From: a virus
DNA: 61,013 nt
Virus record (IMG/VR): IMGVR_UViG_3300021962_006641
Location: 1-61,013 of that record
Direction: 5' to 3' (one strand)
Shown: positions 13,778 through 20,438 of the stretch, one piece after another
Position numbering within the stretch: the first letter of the stretch is position 1
How the letters are laid out: every line of letters begins with the position of its first letter
Position numbers and translations under genes: made by a program
Notes under the pieces: model-generated
The model's input: only the letters and a program-made list of their open reading frames with translations
The model's database searches: none
Told to the model about the DNA's origin: nothing

Positions 13778-13826
13778 TTGCTATATAGGATGAATAGGAG
13801 TATACTAATCTCCTAACGTTCATCCT
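13778..13826 (+). promoter_or_regulatory. Sigma70-like promoter inside a palindrome
   Basis: TTGCTA (13778-13783), 17-nt spacer, TATACT (13801-13806). The -10 is the loop of an inverted repeat: AGGATGAA-TAGGAG (13787-13800) pairs with CTCCTA (13810-13815) and TTCATCCT (13819-13826), ending at the ATG. It could be an operator, or in read-through RNA a start-blocking hairpin. A second palindrome AACTGT/ACAGTT lies at 13751-13772. Confidence 0.5.
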
Positions 13827-14027
13827 ATGACTAAGGCACTTTTGCTCTTGGCATGGGTTCCACTTTTTACCGTTTCAACGCCACAACCAGAATCATTTCC
13901 AGTGAGTATAAGTTGTGACGCAGCGTGGGAACTAATGGACATCGTTAAAAACAACGATGTAACAAATCAAAAAATGGAAGACCGATTGCTACTAGAACTC
14001 CGAAAGGATGTAGTTCAGAGGTGCTAA
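13827..14027 (+). CDS. 66-aa small protein within riboswitch-like unit 1
   Basis: Hydrophobic N-terminus (MTKALLLLAWVPLFTVSTPQ) looks like a signal peptide or anchor, followed by a helical domain framed by two Cys 37 residues apart (CDAAWELMDI ... DVVQRC). The start codon lies within the predicted P2 stem, so folding would hide it. The C-to-C span has the same length as in the next ORF, so the two are probable tandem duplicates. No ribosome site is visible apart from the palindrome. Confidence 0.6.
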   Translation: MTKALLLLAWVPLFTVSTPQPESFPVSISCDAAWELMDIVKNNDVTNQKMEDRLLLELRKDVVQRC

Positions 14028-14072
14028 CTTAATAGGACGGAAGTAAGCCGACTCGGAACGGGACGTTCATCT

Positions 14073-14228
14073 ATGGAACTACTTTTTTTAACTTGTGTTC
14101 AAGCAAACTTTCTTATTAGTCGAGTGTTGGTTCATAAAGATTTAAACCCACAACAGCGTAATGAGATTGTTTGGGAGATTAAACAAGTTACAAAAAAAGG
14201 TTGTTTTATAGACGCAAAAGCCGACTGA
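14073..14228 (+). CDS. 51-aa small protein within riboswitch-like unit 2
   Basis: Starts MELLFLTCVQANFLISRVLV. A helical stretch between two Cys exactly 37 residues apart (CVQANF ... TKKGC) parallels the preceding ORF. Ends FIDAKAD, with the stop codon embedded in the conserved GCCGACTGAAGGAACGC element. I recall small ORFs ending in the same way before DUF4278 genes in marine picocyanobacteria; that points to a host origin. Confidence 0.6.
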   Translation: MELLFLTCVQANFLISRVLVHKDLNPQQRNEIVWEIKQVTKKGCFIDAKAD

Positions 14229-14266
14229 AGGAACGCTCTTTAACCTAACACTTAAGGAGAACCCTA

Positions 14267-14404
14267 ATGTCTAAAGTCGTTTATCGCGGTGTTGAATACG
14301 ATACGCAAAAGCGTTTAGAGTATCAACAGCAGATGATGCAGCAACCCCAACAATACAACGAAACCTATCGTGGTGTTAAGTATGTAAAGGAGGGGCATAA
14401 ATGA
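14267..14404 (+). CDS. DUF4278 (YRGV-motif) peptide, 45 aa
   Basis: Two copies of the family signature, VVYRGVEYD at residues 4-12 and TYRGVKYVK at 33-41, separated by a Gln-rich linker (LEYQQQMMQQPQQY). DUF4278 peptides are abundant in marine cyanobacteria and are typical of the short ORF downstream of Downstream-peptide RNAs. AAGGAG lies upstream. Overlaps the next gene by ATGA. Function of the family is unknown; expression is probably controlled by the RNA upstream. Confidence 0.8.
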   Translation: MSKVVYRGVEYDTQKRLEYQQQMMQQPQQYNETYRGVKYVKEGHK

Positions 14405-14502
14405 ATACTTACTTCGTTCGATATCTTAAAAGAAAAGCAAAGAAGGAACAACTTCTTCACATTGCACAAGTAAATATGGCGAAGCAACCACAAGTTGCTT
14501 GA
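14401..14502 (+). CDS. 33-aa basic peptide
   Basis: ATGA overlap with the DUF4278 gene and a GGAGG site inside that gene's end. MNTYFVRYLKRKAKKEQLLH, then IAQVNMAKQPQVA. Amphipathic basic helix; possible RNA or protein binder. Followed at once by a terminator, so it is the last gene of the unit. Confidence 0.55.
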   Translation: MNTYFVRYLKRKAKKEQLLHIAQVNMAKQPQVA

Positions 14503-14505
14503 TAC

Positions 14506-14532
14506 AAAGGAGGTTGATCCCCTCCTTTTTTT
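14506..14532 (+). terminator. Intrinsic terminator
   Basis: Stem AAAGGAGG / CCTCCTTT with 7-nt loop TTGATCC and a T-run. Confidence 0.92.
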
Positions 14533-14542
14533 ATGGTATAAT
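14514..14542 (+). promoter_or_regulatory. Sigma70-like promoter built into the terminator
   Basis: TTGATC (14514-14519, the terminator loop), 17-nt spacer, TATAAT (14537-14542). Same arrangement as at 404-453. Would drive the 14564 gene and thyX. Confidence 0.6.
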
Positions 14543-14563
14543 GACTAGAGATAATAATATCTC

Positions 14564-14731
14564 ATGGATAAAAATAAACTTAAAGTTTTAGTTGAAAAAC
14601 TAAAAAAACTTGTCAGTGAGTTAGAATCTGAGATATACTCAGATGTAAGTGCTTACACAAATAATCAAAGTATTCCTATTATGGATTACGATGAAGTTTT
14701 CTATGGCGACGACGACGGTTACCCTGATTAA
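14564..14731 (+). CDS. 55-aa hypothetical protein
   Basis: N-terminal coiled helix (DKNKLKVLVEKLKKLVSELE) and acidic C-terminus (MDYDEVFYGDDDGYPD). Lies between a strong promoter and thyX. Function unknown. Confidence 0.55.
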   Translation: MDKNKLKVLVEKLKKLVSELESEIYSDVSAYTNNQSIPIMDYDEVFYGDDDGYPD

Positions 14732-14734
14732 TCT

Positions 14735-15454
14735 ATGAACTCAATTGTTAAACTTATTTCTGTAACTCAAGGTGCAGGAGATCTTGCAGGTAAATCTGCA
14801 CAAGAAGTGATTACATACACGGCTCGTGTAAGTAATCCAAACAATCAACTTAACTTTGATACTGCTGCTGGATTACTCCGCTACTGTATCAAACAAAATC
14901 ACTGGTCGATTTTTGAGCAGGCAGATATGACTCTGGAGATTAATACTACTAGAGGTATCGCAGCTCAAGTGCTTCGTCATCGTTCATTTACATTTCAAGA
15001 ATTTTCGCAAAGGTATGCAGATACAAAACTTCTGACTGAACTACCTGAAGTTCCTGAACTTCGTAAACAAGATGAAAAGAATCGTCAAAACTCAACGAAT
15101 GATCTTGATGATCATACGAGAGAAAAGTTTGAGGGTATGATTGAGCAGCACTTTGAAGAGGCACAACGTCTTTACGATAAGATGCTTGAGAAGGGCGTGG
15201 CAAAGGAATGTGCAAGGTTTGTGCTCCCCCTGGCAACCCCTACAAGGATCTACATGAAGGGCTCTGTAAGGTCATGGATCCACTACATCGATCTTCGATC
15301 TGCCCATGGTACTCAGAAGGAGCATATGGACATTGCAGAGGCAGCACGATGCGTCTTCATCTGTCAATTCCCCGACATTGCCAAAGCACTTGAATGGACT
15401 AAATCTGAAGATTGTCCAGAATGTTCTGATGCTCCATCACTCATAATCCCCTAA
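14735..15454 (+). CDS. thyX: FAD-dependent thymidylate synthase ThyX, 239 aa
   Basis: Converts dUMP to dTMP using methylene-tetrahydrofolate, NADPH and FAD. The ThyX signature is RHRSFTFQEFSQRY (residues 81-94), with the RHR...S...R core; LPLATPTRIYMKGSVRSWIHY is the second conserved block that binds dUMP and FAD. Length is typical. Common in cyanophages, where it supplies thymidine for AT-rich DNA. Probably read from the promoter at 14514. Confidence 0.97.
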   Translation: MNSIVKLISVTQGAGDLAGKSAQEVITYTARVSNPNNQLNFDTAAGLLRYCIKQNHWSIFEQADMTLEINTTRGIAAQVLRHRSFTFQEFSQRYADTKLLTELPEVPELRKQDEKNRQNSTNDLDDHTREKFEGMIEQHFEEAQRLYDKMLEKGVAKECARFVLPLATPTRIYMKGSVRSWIHYIDLRSAHGTQKEHMDIAEAARCVFICQFPDIAKALEWTKSEDCPECSDAPSLIIP

Positions 15455-15458
15455 ATAT
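15451..15458 (+). promoter_or_regulatory. Late promoter candidate
   Basis: CTAAATAT overlapping the thyX stop, 24 bp before the TTG start at 15482. Confidence 0.4.
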
Positions 15459-15481
15459 TTTACACAAAATGGAGGTGAAAG

Positions 15482-15730
15482 TTGCCAACGTATCCCGTTA
15501 TTAATAAGACTACTGGTGAACAAAAAGAAGTAAAAATGAGTATTCATGACTGGGACCAGTGGAAAAATGATAATCCAGATTGGGACAGAGATTGGTCAGA
15601 TCCATCAACCTGTCCTGCATCTGGAGAGATTGGTGAGGTTTACGACAAACTTAAAAAATCCCATCCAGGTTGGAACGATGTTCTCTACAAGGCATCAAAA
15701 GCACCAGGATCAAAAGTAAAACCAGTTTAA
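15482..15730 (+). CDS. Conserved T4-like phage hypothetical protein, 82 aa
   Basis: TTG start with a strong GGAGGTG site ahead. MPTYPVINKTTGEQKEVKMS, then Trp/Asp-rich (WDQWKNDNPDWDRDWSDPST) and a C-terminal SHPGWNDVLYKASKAPGSK. The N-terminus resembles FmdB-like zinc ribbons in layout but the cysteines are absent except CPASG, so it is not one. I recall close relatives in many marine T4-like phages. Function unknown. Confidence 0.7.
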   Translation: MPTYPVINKTTGEQKEVKMSIHDWDQWKNDNPDWDRDWSDPSTCPASGEIGEVYDKLKKSHPGWNDVLYKASKAPGSKVKPV

Positions 15731-15733
15731 TCC

Positions 15734-16486
15734 ATGACAAGAAAGAGAAAGACAGATCATCCTATTGGTGTAGGTATGACGGCAAAACAAATGAAACGCA
15801 GAAAACCACTTAACAGTGAGTTGTTGGTTGACGTTCAACCGTTAACAGTCAATCAGAAGAACTTCTTCGAACAATATGAAGACGAAAAGCAAGTCATTGC
15901 TTATGGTGCTGCTGGAACAGGCAAAACATTCGTTGCACTTTACTTAGCACTTAGAGATGTTCTTAATGAAAACACTCCTTACGAAAAAGTTTATATCGTT
16001 AGGTCTCTTGTTTCTACTCGTGAAATTGGGTTTCTTCCTGGTGATCATGAAGACAAGTCCTCACTTTATCAGATTCCTTACAAGAACATGGTAAAGTATA
16101 TGTTTGAGATGCCATCAGACGCAGACTTTGAAATGCTCTATGGAAATCTTAAAACTCAGGAGACGATTAAGTTTTGGTCCACGTCTTTTCTACGTGGAAC
16201 AACTCTTGATAATGCAGTGATTATTGTTGATGAGTTCCAAAACTTGAACTTTCATGAACTTGATAGTATAATCACTCGTGTTGGTGAAAATAGTAGAATC
16301 ATTTTCTGTGGTGATGCTACTCAAACTGATTTAATCAAAACAAATGAAAGAAATGGAATCATTGATTTCATGAATATTTTACGCAAAATGGAATCGTTTA
16401 GTCTGATTGAGTTCGGCATCGATGACATTGTTCGTTCTGGACTCGTAAAAGAATATCTCATTGCAAAACAGGAATCTGGAATGTGA
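15734..16486 (+). CDS. phoH: PhoH-like ATPase, 250 aa
   Basis: P-loop NTPase with Walker A GAAGTGKT (residues 58-65), Walker B VIIVDEFQN (162-170) and a downstream FCGDATQTD motif, all in the PhoH/SF1-like arrangement. phoH is a common cyanophage marker gene; whether it responds to phosphate here is not shown, and no Pho box was seen. It is followed by nuclease and replication genes, consistent with a nucleic acid helicase-like role. Stop overlaps the next GTG. Confidence 0.95.
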   Translation: MTRKRKTDHPIGVGMTAKQMKRRKPLNSELLVDVQPLTVNQKNFFEQYEDEKQVIAYGAAGTGKTFVALYLALRDVLNENTPYEKVYIVRSLVSTREIGFLPGDHEDKSSLYQIPYKNMVKYMFEMPSDADFEMLYGNLKTQETIKFWSTSFLRGTTLDNAVIIVDEFQNLNFHELDSIITRVGENSRIIFCGDATQTDLIKTNERNGIIDFMNILRKMESFSLIEFGIDDIVRSGLVKEYLIAKQESGM

Positions 16487-17163
16487 ATTTTAACTTTATT
16501 AATACTGAGTTACCTCAACTTGAACGTGAAACAATCGATGGAGTCAGGTACTACAAAGTGCCTGACAATGGTGAACTTTTAAAACTTGTATCAATCACTT
16601 CTATTACTAGTCACTTTAATAAAGATATATTTGTTAAGTGGAGAAAAAAGGTTGGTAATGAGGAAGCAGAACGTATCACAAAAGCGGCAACGAGTCGTGG
16701 AACTGATATGCATACTTTGGTAGAAAACTATCTCTCTAACCAAAATCTTCCACCAGTTCAACCTTTATCAGATTTCTTATTTAAGATTGCAAAACCAGAA
16801 CTCAATAAGATAAATAACATACGTGCTCTTGAAGGTTCTCTCTATAGTAAACAGTTAGGTATCGCAGGTACAGTGGACTGTATTGCTGATTATGATGGAG
16901 AACTTTCAATCATAGACTTCAAAACATCTAAGAAACCCAAACCACGAGAGTGGATTGAACACTACTTTGTTCAATGTATGGCATATGGATGTATGTTATA
17001 TGAACTGACTGGCATCCCAGTCAAAAAACTTGTAATCATCATGGCTTGTGAAAATGGAGAATGTGTCGTCTATGAAGAACGAAACAAATCAAAGTACATC
17101 AAACTACTCACCCAATACATTAGAAAGTTTGTTGGGGATAAACTGGAACAATATGGAAAATGA
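16483..17163 (+). CDS. PD-(D/E)XK nuclease, RecB/Cas4/MGME1-like, 226 aa
   Basis: GTG start overlaps the phoH stop. Catalytic core: TSRGTDMHTLVENYL (early His motif), GIAGTVDCIADYDGELSIID (Asp, Glu), DFKTSKK (Lys) and a downstream QCMAYGCMLYEL helix (QxxxY), which is the typical RecB-family exonuclease order. Probably a single-strand exonuclease acting in recombination or replication. Placed just before gp33 and gp59, within the replication operon. Confidence 0.88.
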   Translation: MNFNFINTELPQLERETIDGVRYYKVPDNGELLKLVSITSITSHFNKDIFVKWRKKVGNEEAERITKAATSRGTDMHTLVENYLSNQNLPPVQPLSDFLFKIAKPELNKINNIRALEGSLYSKQLGIAGTVDCIADYDGELSIIDFKTSKKPKPREWIEHYFVQCMAYGCMLYELTGIPVKKLVIIMACENGECVVYEERNKSKYIKLLTQYIRKFVGDKLEQYGK

Positions 17164-17410
17164 ACTAGAAAAAGCCCTAGAGAGTAAGTTCTTTTGTCCT
17201 ACTAAGTTTGCTCAAGAGATTGAGTTGATCGTCAAAACAAATACAGAAATGAATTATATTGATGCAATCATCTTCTTTTGCGAAAAGAACAATATTGAGT
17301 TAGAATCTGTGCCGAAGTTAATCTCTAAACCACTGAAAGAAAAGATCAAATCAAATGCGATTGATCTTAACTTTCTAAAGAGAACTTCTCGTGCAAAACT
17401 TGTATTCTAA
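17153..17410 (+). CDS. 33: Late transcription coactivator gp33-like, 85 aa
   Basis: In T4, gp33 bridges RNA polymerase and the sliding clamp to activate late promoters with gp55. Start 17153 (MENELEKALESKFF) overlaps the previous gene by 11 bp; an upstream frame extension is not needed. Length, the helical core MNYIDAIIFFCEKNNIELES, and the segment LISKPLKEKIKSNAIDLNFLKR align by eye with the T4 gp33 pattern (MSYLEATTAFLEENSI ... EKIQSEAIDENLL). This matches the many late octamers seen in the window. Confidence 0.85.
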   Translation: MENELEKALESKFFCPTKFAQEIELIVKTNTEMNYIDAIIFFCEKNNIELESVPKLISKPLKEKIKSNAIDLNFLKRTSRAKLVF

Positions 17411-17413
17411 ATC

Positions 17414-18016
17414 ATGTTCAAAGTGGGACCATTTGATACCTATAAAACATACCTCTCACTAAAAAACCATTTCACTCGCAAGAACTACGATTACCACAAG
17501 TATTGTGGAAAGAGTCGTGCGACTGTACAATCCTTCTATAAAAGGAAGGATCGTTTTTGGTTTGAAAAACTTTCTAGGCAAAAGAGTGATAAGGAAATTC
17601 TAGATTTTTTCATTGCTAACTTTGTGTGTTGCACTGATCCTCAGTCCTTGTGGATTGGGGATATCATTCGCAACGGAGAAACAAACTACAAAGAGTGGCA
17701 AAGAAAAGTTCAATCTCTTTCATATTTGTTTAAAGAAGAATCTACAAACTTGTTTTCTGAAAACAAGGTAGATGATATTTTTGATTGTTCTAAAGGACAT
17801 CCTCCAGTTCTAAAGAAGTTCCTGAGCGGGAACATTAGCCTGGAAACCCTAGTCATATATGATAGAATATTCCTGTTCGGGAACGATTTTGATAAGAAAC
17901 TTTCCGATCCAGTGTGGGAAACCGTCAGTTTAAAAATGAAAAAATATTCACCTTTCCTACATATAGATGTATTCCGTTTTAAAAAAACACTAAAAGAGAT
18001 TGTTGTAGGAGAATAA
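17414..18016 (+). CDS. 59: DNA helicase loader gp59-like, 200 aa
   Basis: T4 gp59 loads gp41 helicase onto gp32-coated forks. N-terminus MFKVGPFDTYKTYLSLKNHF and the following Arg/Lys/Tyr-rich segment YHKYCGKSRATVQSFYKRKD correspond to the gp59 N-domain, followed by ILDFFIANFVCC and a C-terminal all-helical domain. Gene order gp33-gp59-...-gp32 is typical of T4-like phages. TAATG overlap with the next gene. Confidence 0.9.
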   Translation: MFKVGPFDTYKTYLSLKNHFTRKNYDYHKYCGKSRATVQSFYKRKDRFWFEKLSRQKSDKEILDFFIANFVCCTDPQSLWIGDIIRNGETNYKEWQRKVQSLSYLFKEESTNLFSENKVDDIFDCSKGHPPVLKKFLSGNISLETLVIYDRIFLFGNDFDKKLSDPVWETVSLKMKKYSPFLHIDVFRFKKTLKEIVVGE

Positions 18017-18360
18017 TGGGATTCTTTAACTCCGAAATCGTAAGATCAGAAATGGCAAGAATTTCTGAACTTCAAGAAGACATTTATAAAAGTGTCTTTT
18101 CTTTCTATCAAATGGATAAGGAGCAGAAACTTAAGCATATTGAAATGCTTCAAGAACTTCTGGGAGTACAAAAGATCTTGTATACTCGCCTATCTCTTTC
18201 TGATGATCCAGAAGCTATTCAGATGAAGGATCAGATTCTCTTAAGTGCTGAAATGATGGGTCTTCAAAAAGGTGCTGACATGAACACCTTGTTCAAAAAC
18301 ATGGAGTCCATGATCGACCTGATGAAAAACCAGATTGACAAAGCAGGGTCCGACCTGTAG
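18016..18360 (+). CDS. DUF1825-family protein, 114 aa
   Basis: Starts MGFFNSEIVRSEMARISELQ, the family N-terminus found in cyanobacteria (MGFFDSEIVQ-like), with helical core KEQKLKHIEMLQELLGVQKI and SLSDDPEAIQMKDQI. The family function is unknown. It sits between gp59 and gp32, so a role in replication-linked processes is plausible. Probably host-derived. Confidence 0.85.
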   Translation: MGFFNSEIVRSEMARISELQEDIYKSVFSFYQMDKEQKLKHIEMLQELLGVQKILYTRLSLSDDPEAIQMKDQILLSAEMMGLQKGADMNTLFKNMESMIDLMKNQIDKAGSDL

Positions 18361-18409
18361 AATAAATGGGTACACAAAAGCCAAATACGTACAAATCCGA
18401 GGTAATCCT

Positions 18410-19351
18410 ATGTCTTCTTTTTCCGATCTTAAAAAGCAATCTTCTCTGGGTTCTTTGACTTCTAAACTTGTCAAAGAAGTTGAGAAAATGAATAACGTAT
18501 CATCCTCTGTGGATGATCGCCTTTGGAAACCTGAACTGGATAAAACTGGTAACGGTTTCGCTGTGATTCGTTTCCTCCCTGCCCCCGAAGGTGAAGATCT
18601 TCCCTGGGCGAAGATCTACTCTCATGCTTTCCAAGGTCCTGGTGGTTGGTACATTGAAAACTCTCTGACCACTCTCAATCAGAAGGATCCTGTTTCTGAA
18701 TACAATCGTGAACTGTGGAACAGTGGTAGCGATAAAGATAAGGAGACTGTTCGCAAGCAGAAGCGCAAACTGTCTTACTACTCCAACGTTTATGTTGTGA
18801 AGGATCCTGTTAACCCTCAGAATGAAGGTAAAGTCTTCCTGTTCAAGTATGGCAAGAAGATCTTTGATAAAGTCATGGCTGCCATGCAACCTGAGTTTGA
18901 AGATGAAACTCCGATTAATCCCTTTGATTTTTGGGGCGGTGCTAACTTCAAACTGAAGATCCGTAAGGTTGATGGTTATTGGAACTATGACAAATCTGAG
19001 TTTGAATCTCCCAGTGTTCTTCTGGATGATGATGACGCTATGGAAGCAATCTGGAAGAAAGAGTTTTCTCTTGCTGCAGTAGTTGCTCCTGATCAGTTCA
19101 AGGATTATGATGCATTGAAAAAGCGTCTTGATTATGTTCTGGGTAACAAGACTTCTCGTGCTTCTCAGGTTGCTGAAGAAGATGTCTACGAAGAGTTTGT
19201 TCAAACTAAAACTCAGGAAGATAATGTGATGGAAGAACTGGAAAACTCTTATCGTAAGAGTAAAGCACCTGCTCCAGTTCAGCAAGTGTCCTCAGATGAT
19301 GAGGATGAAGATGATGCTCTCAGTTACTTTCAACGTCTAGCAGAATCCTGA
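18410..19351 (+). CDS. 32: Single-stranded DNA-binding protein gp32, 313 aa
   Basis: T4-like gp32 coats ssDNA and recruits replisome partners. N-terminal B region (LKKQSSLGSLTSKLVKEVEK), OB-fold core with PEGEDLPWAKIYSHAFQG and LSYYSNVYVVKDP, and a very acidic C-terminal tail (SSDDEDEDDALSYF) for protein contacts. Start 18410 has GAGG upstream. The T4 zinc ligands are not kept: H72 remains but the three Cys positions read S85, D93 and S96 (T4 H64/C77/C87/C90). Stop overlaps the next ATG. Confidence 0.96.
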   Translation: MSSFSDLKKQSSLGSLTSKLVKEVEKMNNVSSSVDDRLWKPELDKTGNGFAVIRFLPAPEGEDLPWAKIYSHAFQGPGGWYIENSLTTLNQKDPVSEYNRELWNSGSDKDKETVRKQKRKLSYYSNVYVVKDPVNPQNEGKVFLFKYGKKIFDKVMAAMQPEFEDETPINPFDFWGGANFKLKIRKVDGYWNYDKSEFESPSVLLDDDDAMEAIWKKEFSLAAVVAPDQFKDYDALKKRLDYVLGNKTSRASQVAEEDVYEEFVQTKTQEDNVMEELENSYRKSKAPAPVQQVSSDDEDEDDALSYFQRLAES

Positions 19352-19752
19352 TGAAACTCCTTCTAGCAACTCTCGTAGTTCTTTTCCCTACTGCAGCATT
19401 TGCAGACCATAGGTATACTTATTCACAACCTGGATGGTCTTCATCTCAAACTTGTATCAAAAAAGTTTATCGTGAAGAATATGTTCCTGGTACAGTGGAT
19501 AATCCTGGATATGTAAAGCAGTATTATGACGAAGTGAAAGTTCCTTGTGAAAGATCTACTTATCGTCAACCATTAACTACTCCACCTCCAGTTTCTCAAA
19601 ATCGTAACTGTGTTAGAGGATCTATTCTTGGAGGTATTCTAGGTGGTGGTATTGCTGCTGGAGTATCTAAACCAGATGCGATGGTTTGGTCAGTACCAGT
19701 TGGTGTTGTAACAGGTGCAATCGCTGGTTGTGAAGTTCAACGAGGTAATTGA
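19351..19752 (+). CDS. Exported glycine-zipper protein, 133 aa
   Basis: Signal peptide (MKLLLATLVVLFPTAAFADH). Middle region has Cys, Tyr and Arg-rich polar sequence (CIKKVYREEYVPGTVDN); the C-terminus carries a glycine zipper (RGSILGGILGGGIAAGVS ... GVVTGAIAGC), as in the outer membrane lipoprotein/17 kDa antigen class. TGATG overlap with gp32 shows translational coupling. Probably membrane-associated; a role in host envelope change is a guess. Terminator follows. Confidence 0.7.
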   Translation: MKLLLATLVVLFPTAAFADHRYTYSQPGWSSSQTCIKKVYREEYVPGTVDNPGYVKQYYDEVKVPCERSTYRQPLTTPPPVSQNRNCVRGSILGGILGGGIAAGVSKPDAMVWSVPVGVVTGAIAGCEVQRGN

Positions 19753-20436
19753 TTAGAAGGTAAATATTCTTAGGTTCTCGCCACGCTTTAAGGATCTGCT
19801 CACATACTGAGTAGATCCTTTTTTATACGGCATTATCTTACTGAGATCATCAAAGATTAGATTCAGATATTCTGGTTTGATGATTCTGATTCTTCTCTTT
19901 TTATTTTGAAGATCTTCTTCGTACTGAAGATTAGTAACGGGATATGTAATATTCGTGGCAGTTTGTAATGATCCATTTGCTCCACCCACTAATGGATCAA
20001 AATATGTGATTGAAAAATCAGAGGAAACTCGCATTCCTTGAGGAACAATAATACTGCCGATAGTATTCTTTACCTCATAAGTTTCGTAATGATGAACACT
20101 GTTAACAATATCATATGTACCATACTTTTCTAACAAAAAGTTATCAAATGATTTTTGTGTCAAAGGCCATTCATCTTGAACATTGATGATATTATTTGCA
20201 AGCAACACTAACCAATCTAGATTCTCATCATTATAAACTTTATATGCAACGTTATCTGGGCGATCATCATAAAGAACATTGTAATCAGTAAAATATGTAA
20301 CCGTGTTGATTACATCATCACGAAGTTTAACTCTTTTGAATAGATTTTTAGTGGTGATGTAGTCTCCAATATTCTTTGCATTAGCACCTCTGCTAATATA
20401 ATCAAAGTTTGGAACTCTAGAAAAATAACCTGCCAT
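19753..20436 (-). CDS. 53: Baseplate wedge protein gp53, 227 aa
   Basis: T4 gp53 clamps wedges around the hub. N-terminal MAGYFSRVPNFDYISRG, then YITTKNLFKRVKLRDD, a LysM-like middle (YKVYNDENLDWLVLLANNII) and DEWPLTQKSFDNFLLEKYG, characteristic of gp53. Convergent with the glycine-zipper gene; its 3' coding end also encodes the plus-strand terminator. First of the minus-strand structural block in gene order, last in transcription. Confidence 0.93.
   Translation of the reverse strand: MAGYFSRVPNFDYISRGANAKNIGDYITTKNLFKRVKLRDDVINTVTYFTDYNVLYDDRPDNVAYKVYNDENLDWLVLLANNIINVQDEWPLTQKSFDNFLLEKYGTYDIVNSVHHYETYEVKNTIGSIIVPQGMRVSSDFSITYFDPLVGGANGSLQTATNITYPVTNLQYEEDLQNKKRRIRIIKPEYLNLIFDDLSKIMPYKKGSTQYVSRSLKRGENLRIFTF
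19790..19824 (+). terminator. Plus-strand terminator inside the gp53 coding region
   Basis: 13-bp stem (one G-T pair) AAGGATCTGCTCA / TGAGTAGATCCTT (19790-19802, 19808-19820), 5-nt loop CATAC, T-run to 19824. Stops the gp32 operon. Confidence 0.85.
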
Positions 20437-20438
20437 TT

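Larger units (their letters stand above)
13817..14235 (+). ncRNA. Two tandem glutamine-riboswitch-like units, each enclosing a small ORF
   Basis: Sequence blocks match the glnA/Downstream-peptide (glutamine) RNA consensus: CGTTCATCC at 13817, GGACGGAAGTAAG at 14035-14047, CGGAACG at 14054-14060, then CGTTCATC at 14064 and GAAGGAACGC at 14227-14236. Unit 1 pairs CGTTC (13817-13821) with GAACG (14056-14060) and TCCTAT (13823-13828) with ATAGGA (14032-14037). Unit 2 pairs CGTTC (14064-14068) with GAACG (14231-14235) and TCTAT (14070-14074) with ATAGA (14208-14212), a compensated change. Alternatively 14032-14074 alone forms a circularly permuted aptamer. A DUF4278 peptide follows. Ligand and folding are inferred. 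Confidence 0.55.

Noticed and set aside
15482-15730. FmdB-type zinc ribbon
   Set aside because: The N-terminus is similar in style but the CxxC pairs are missing.
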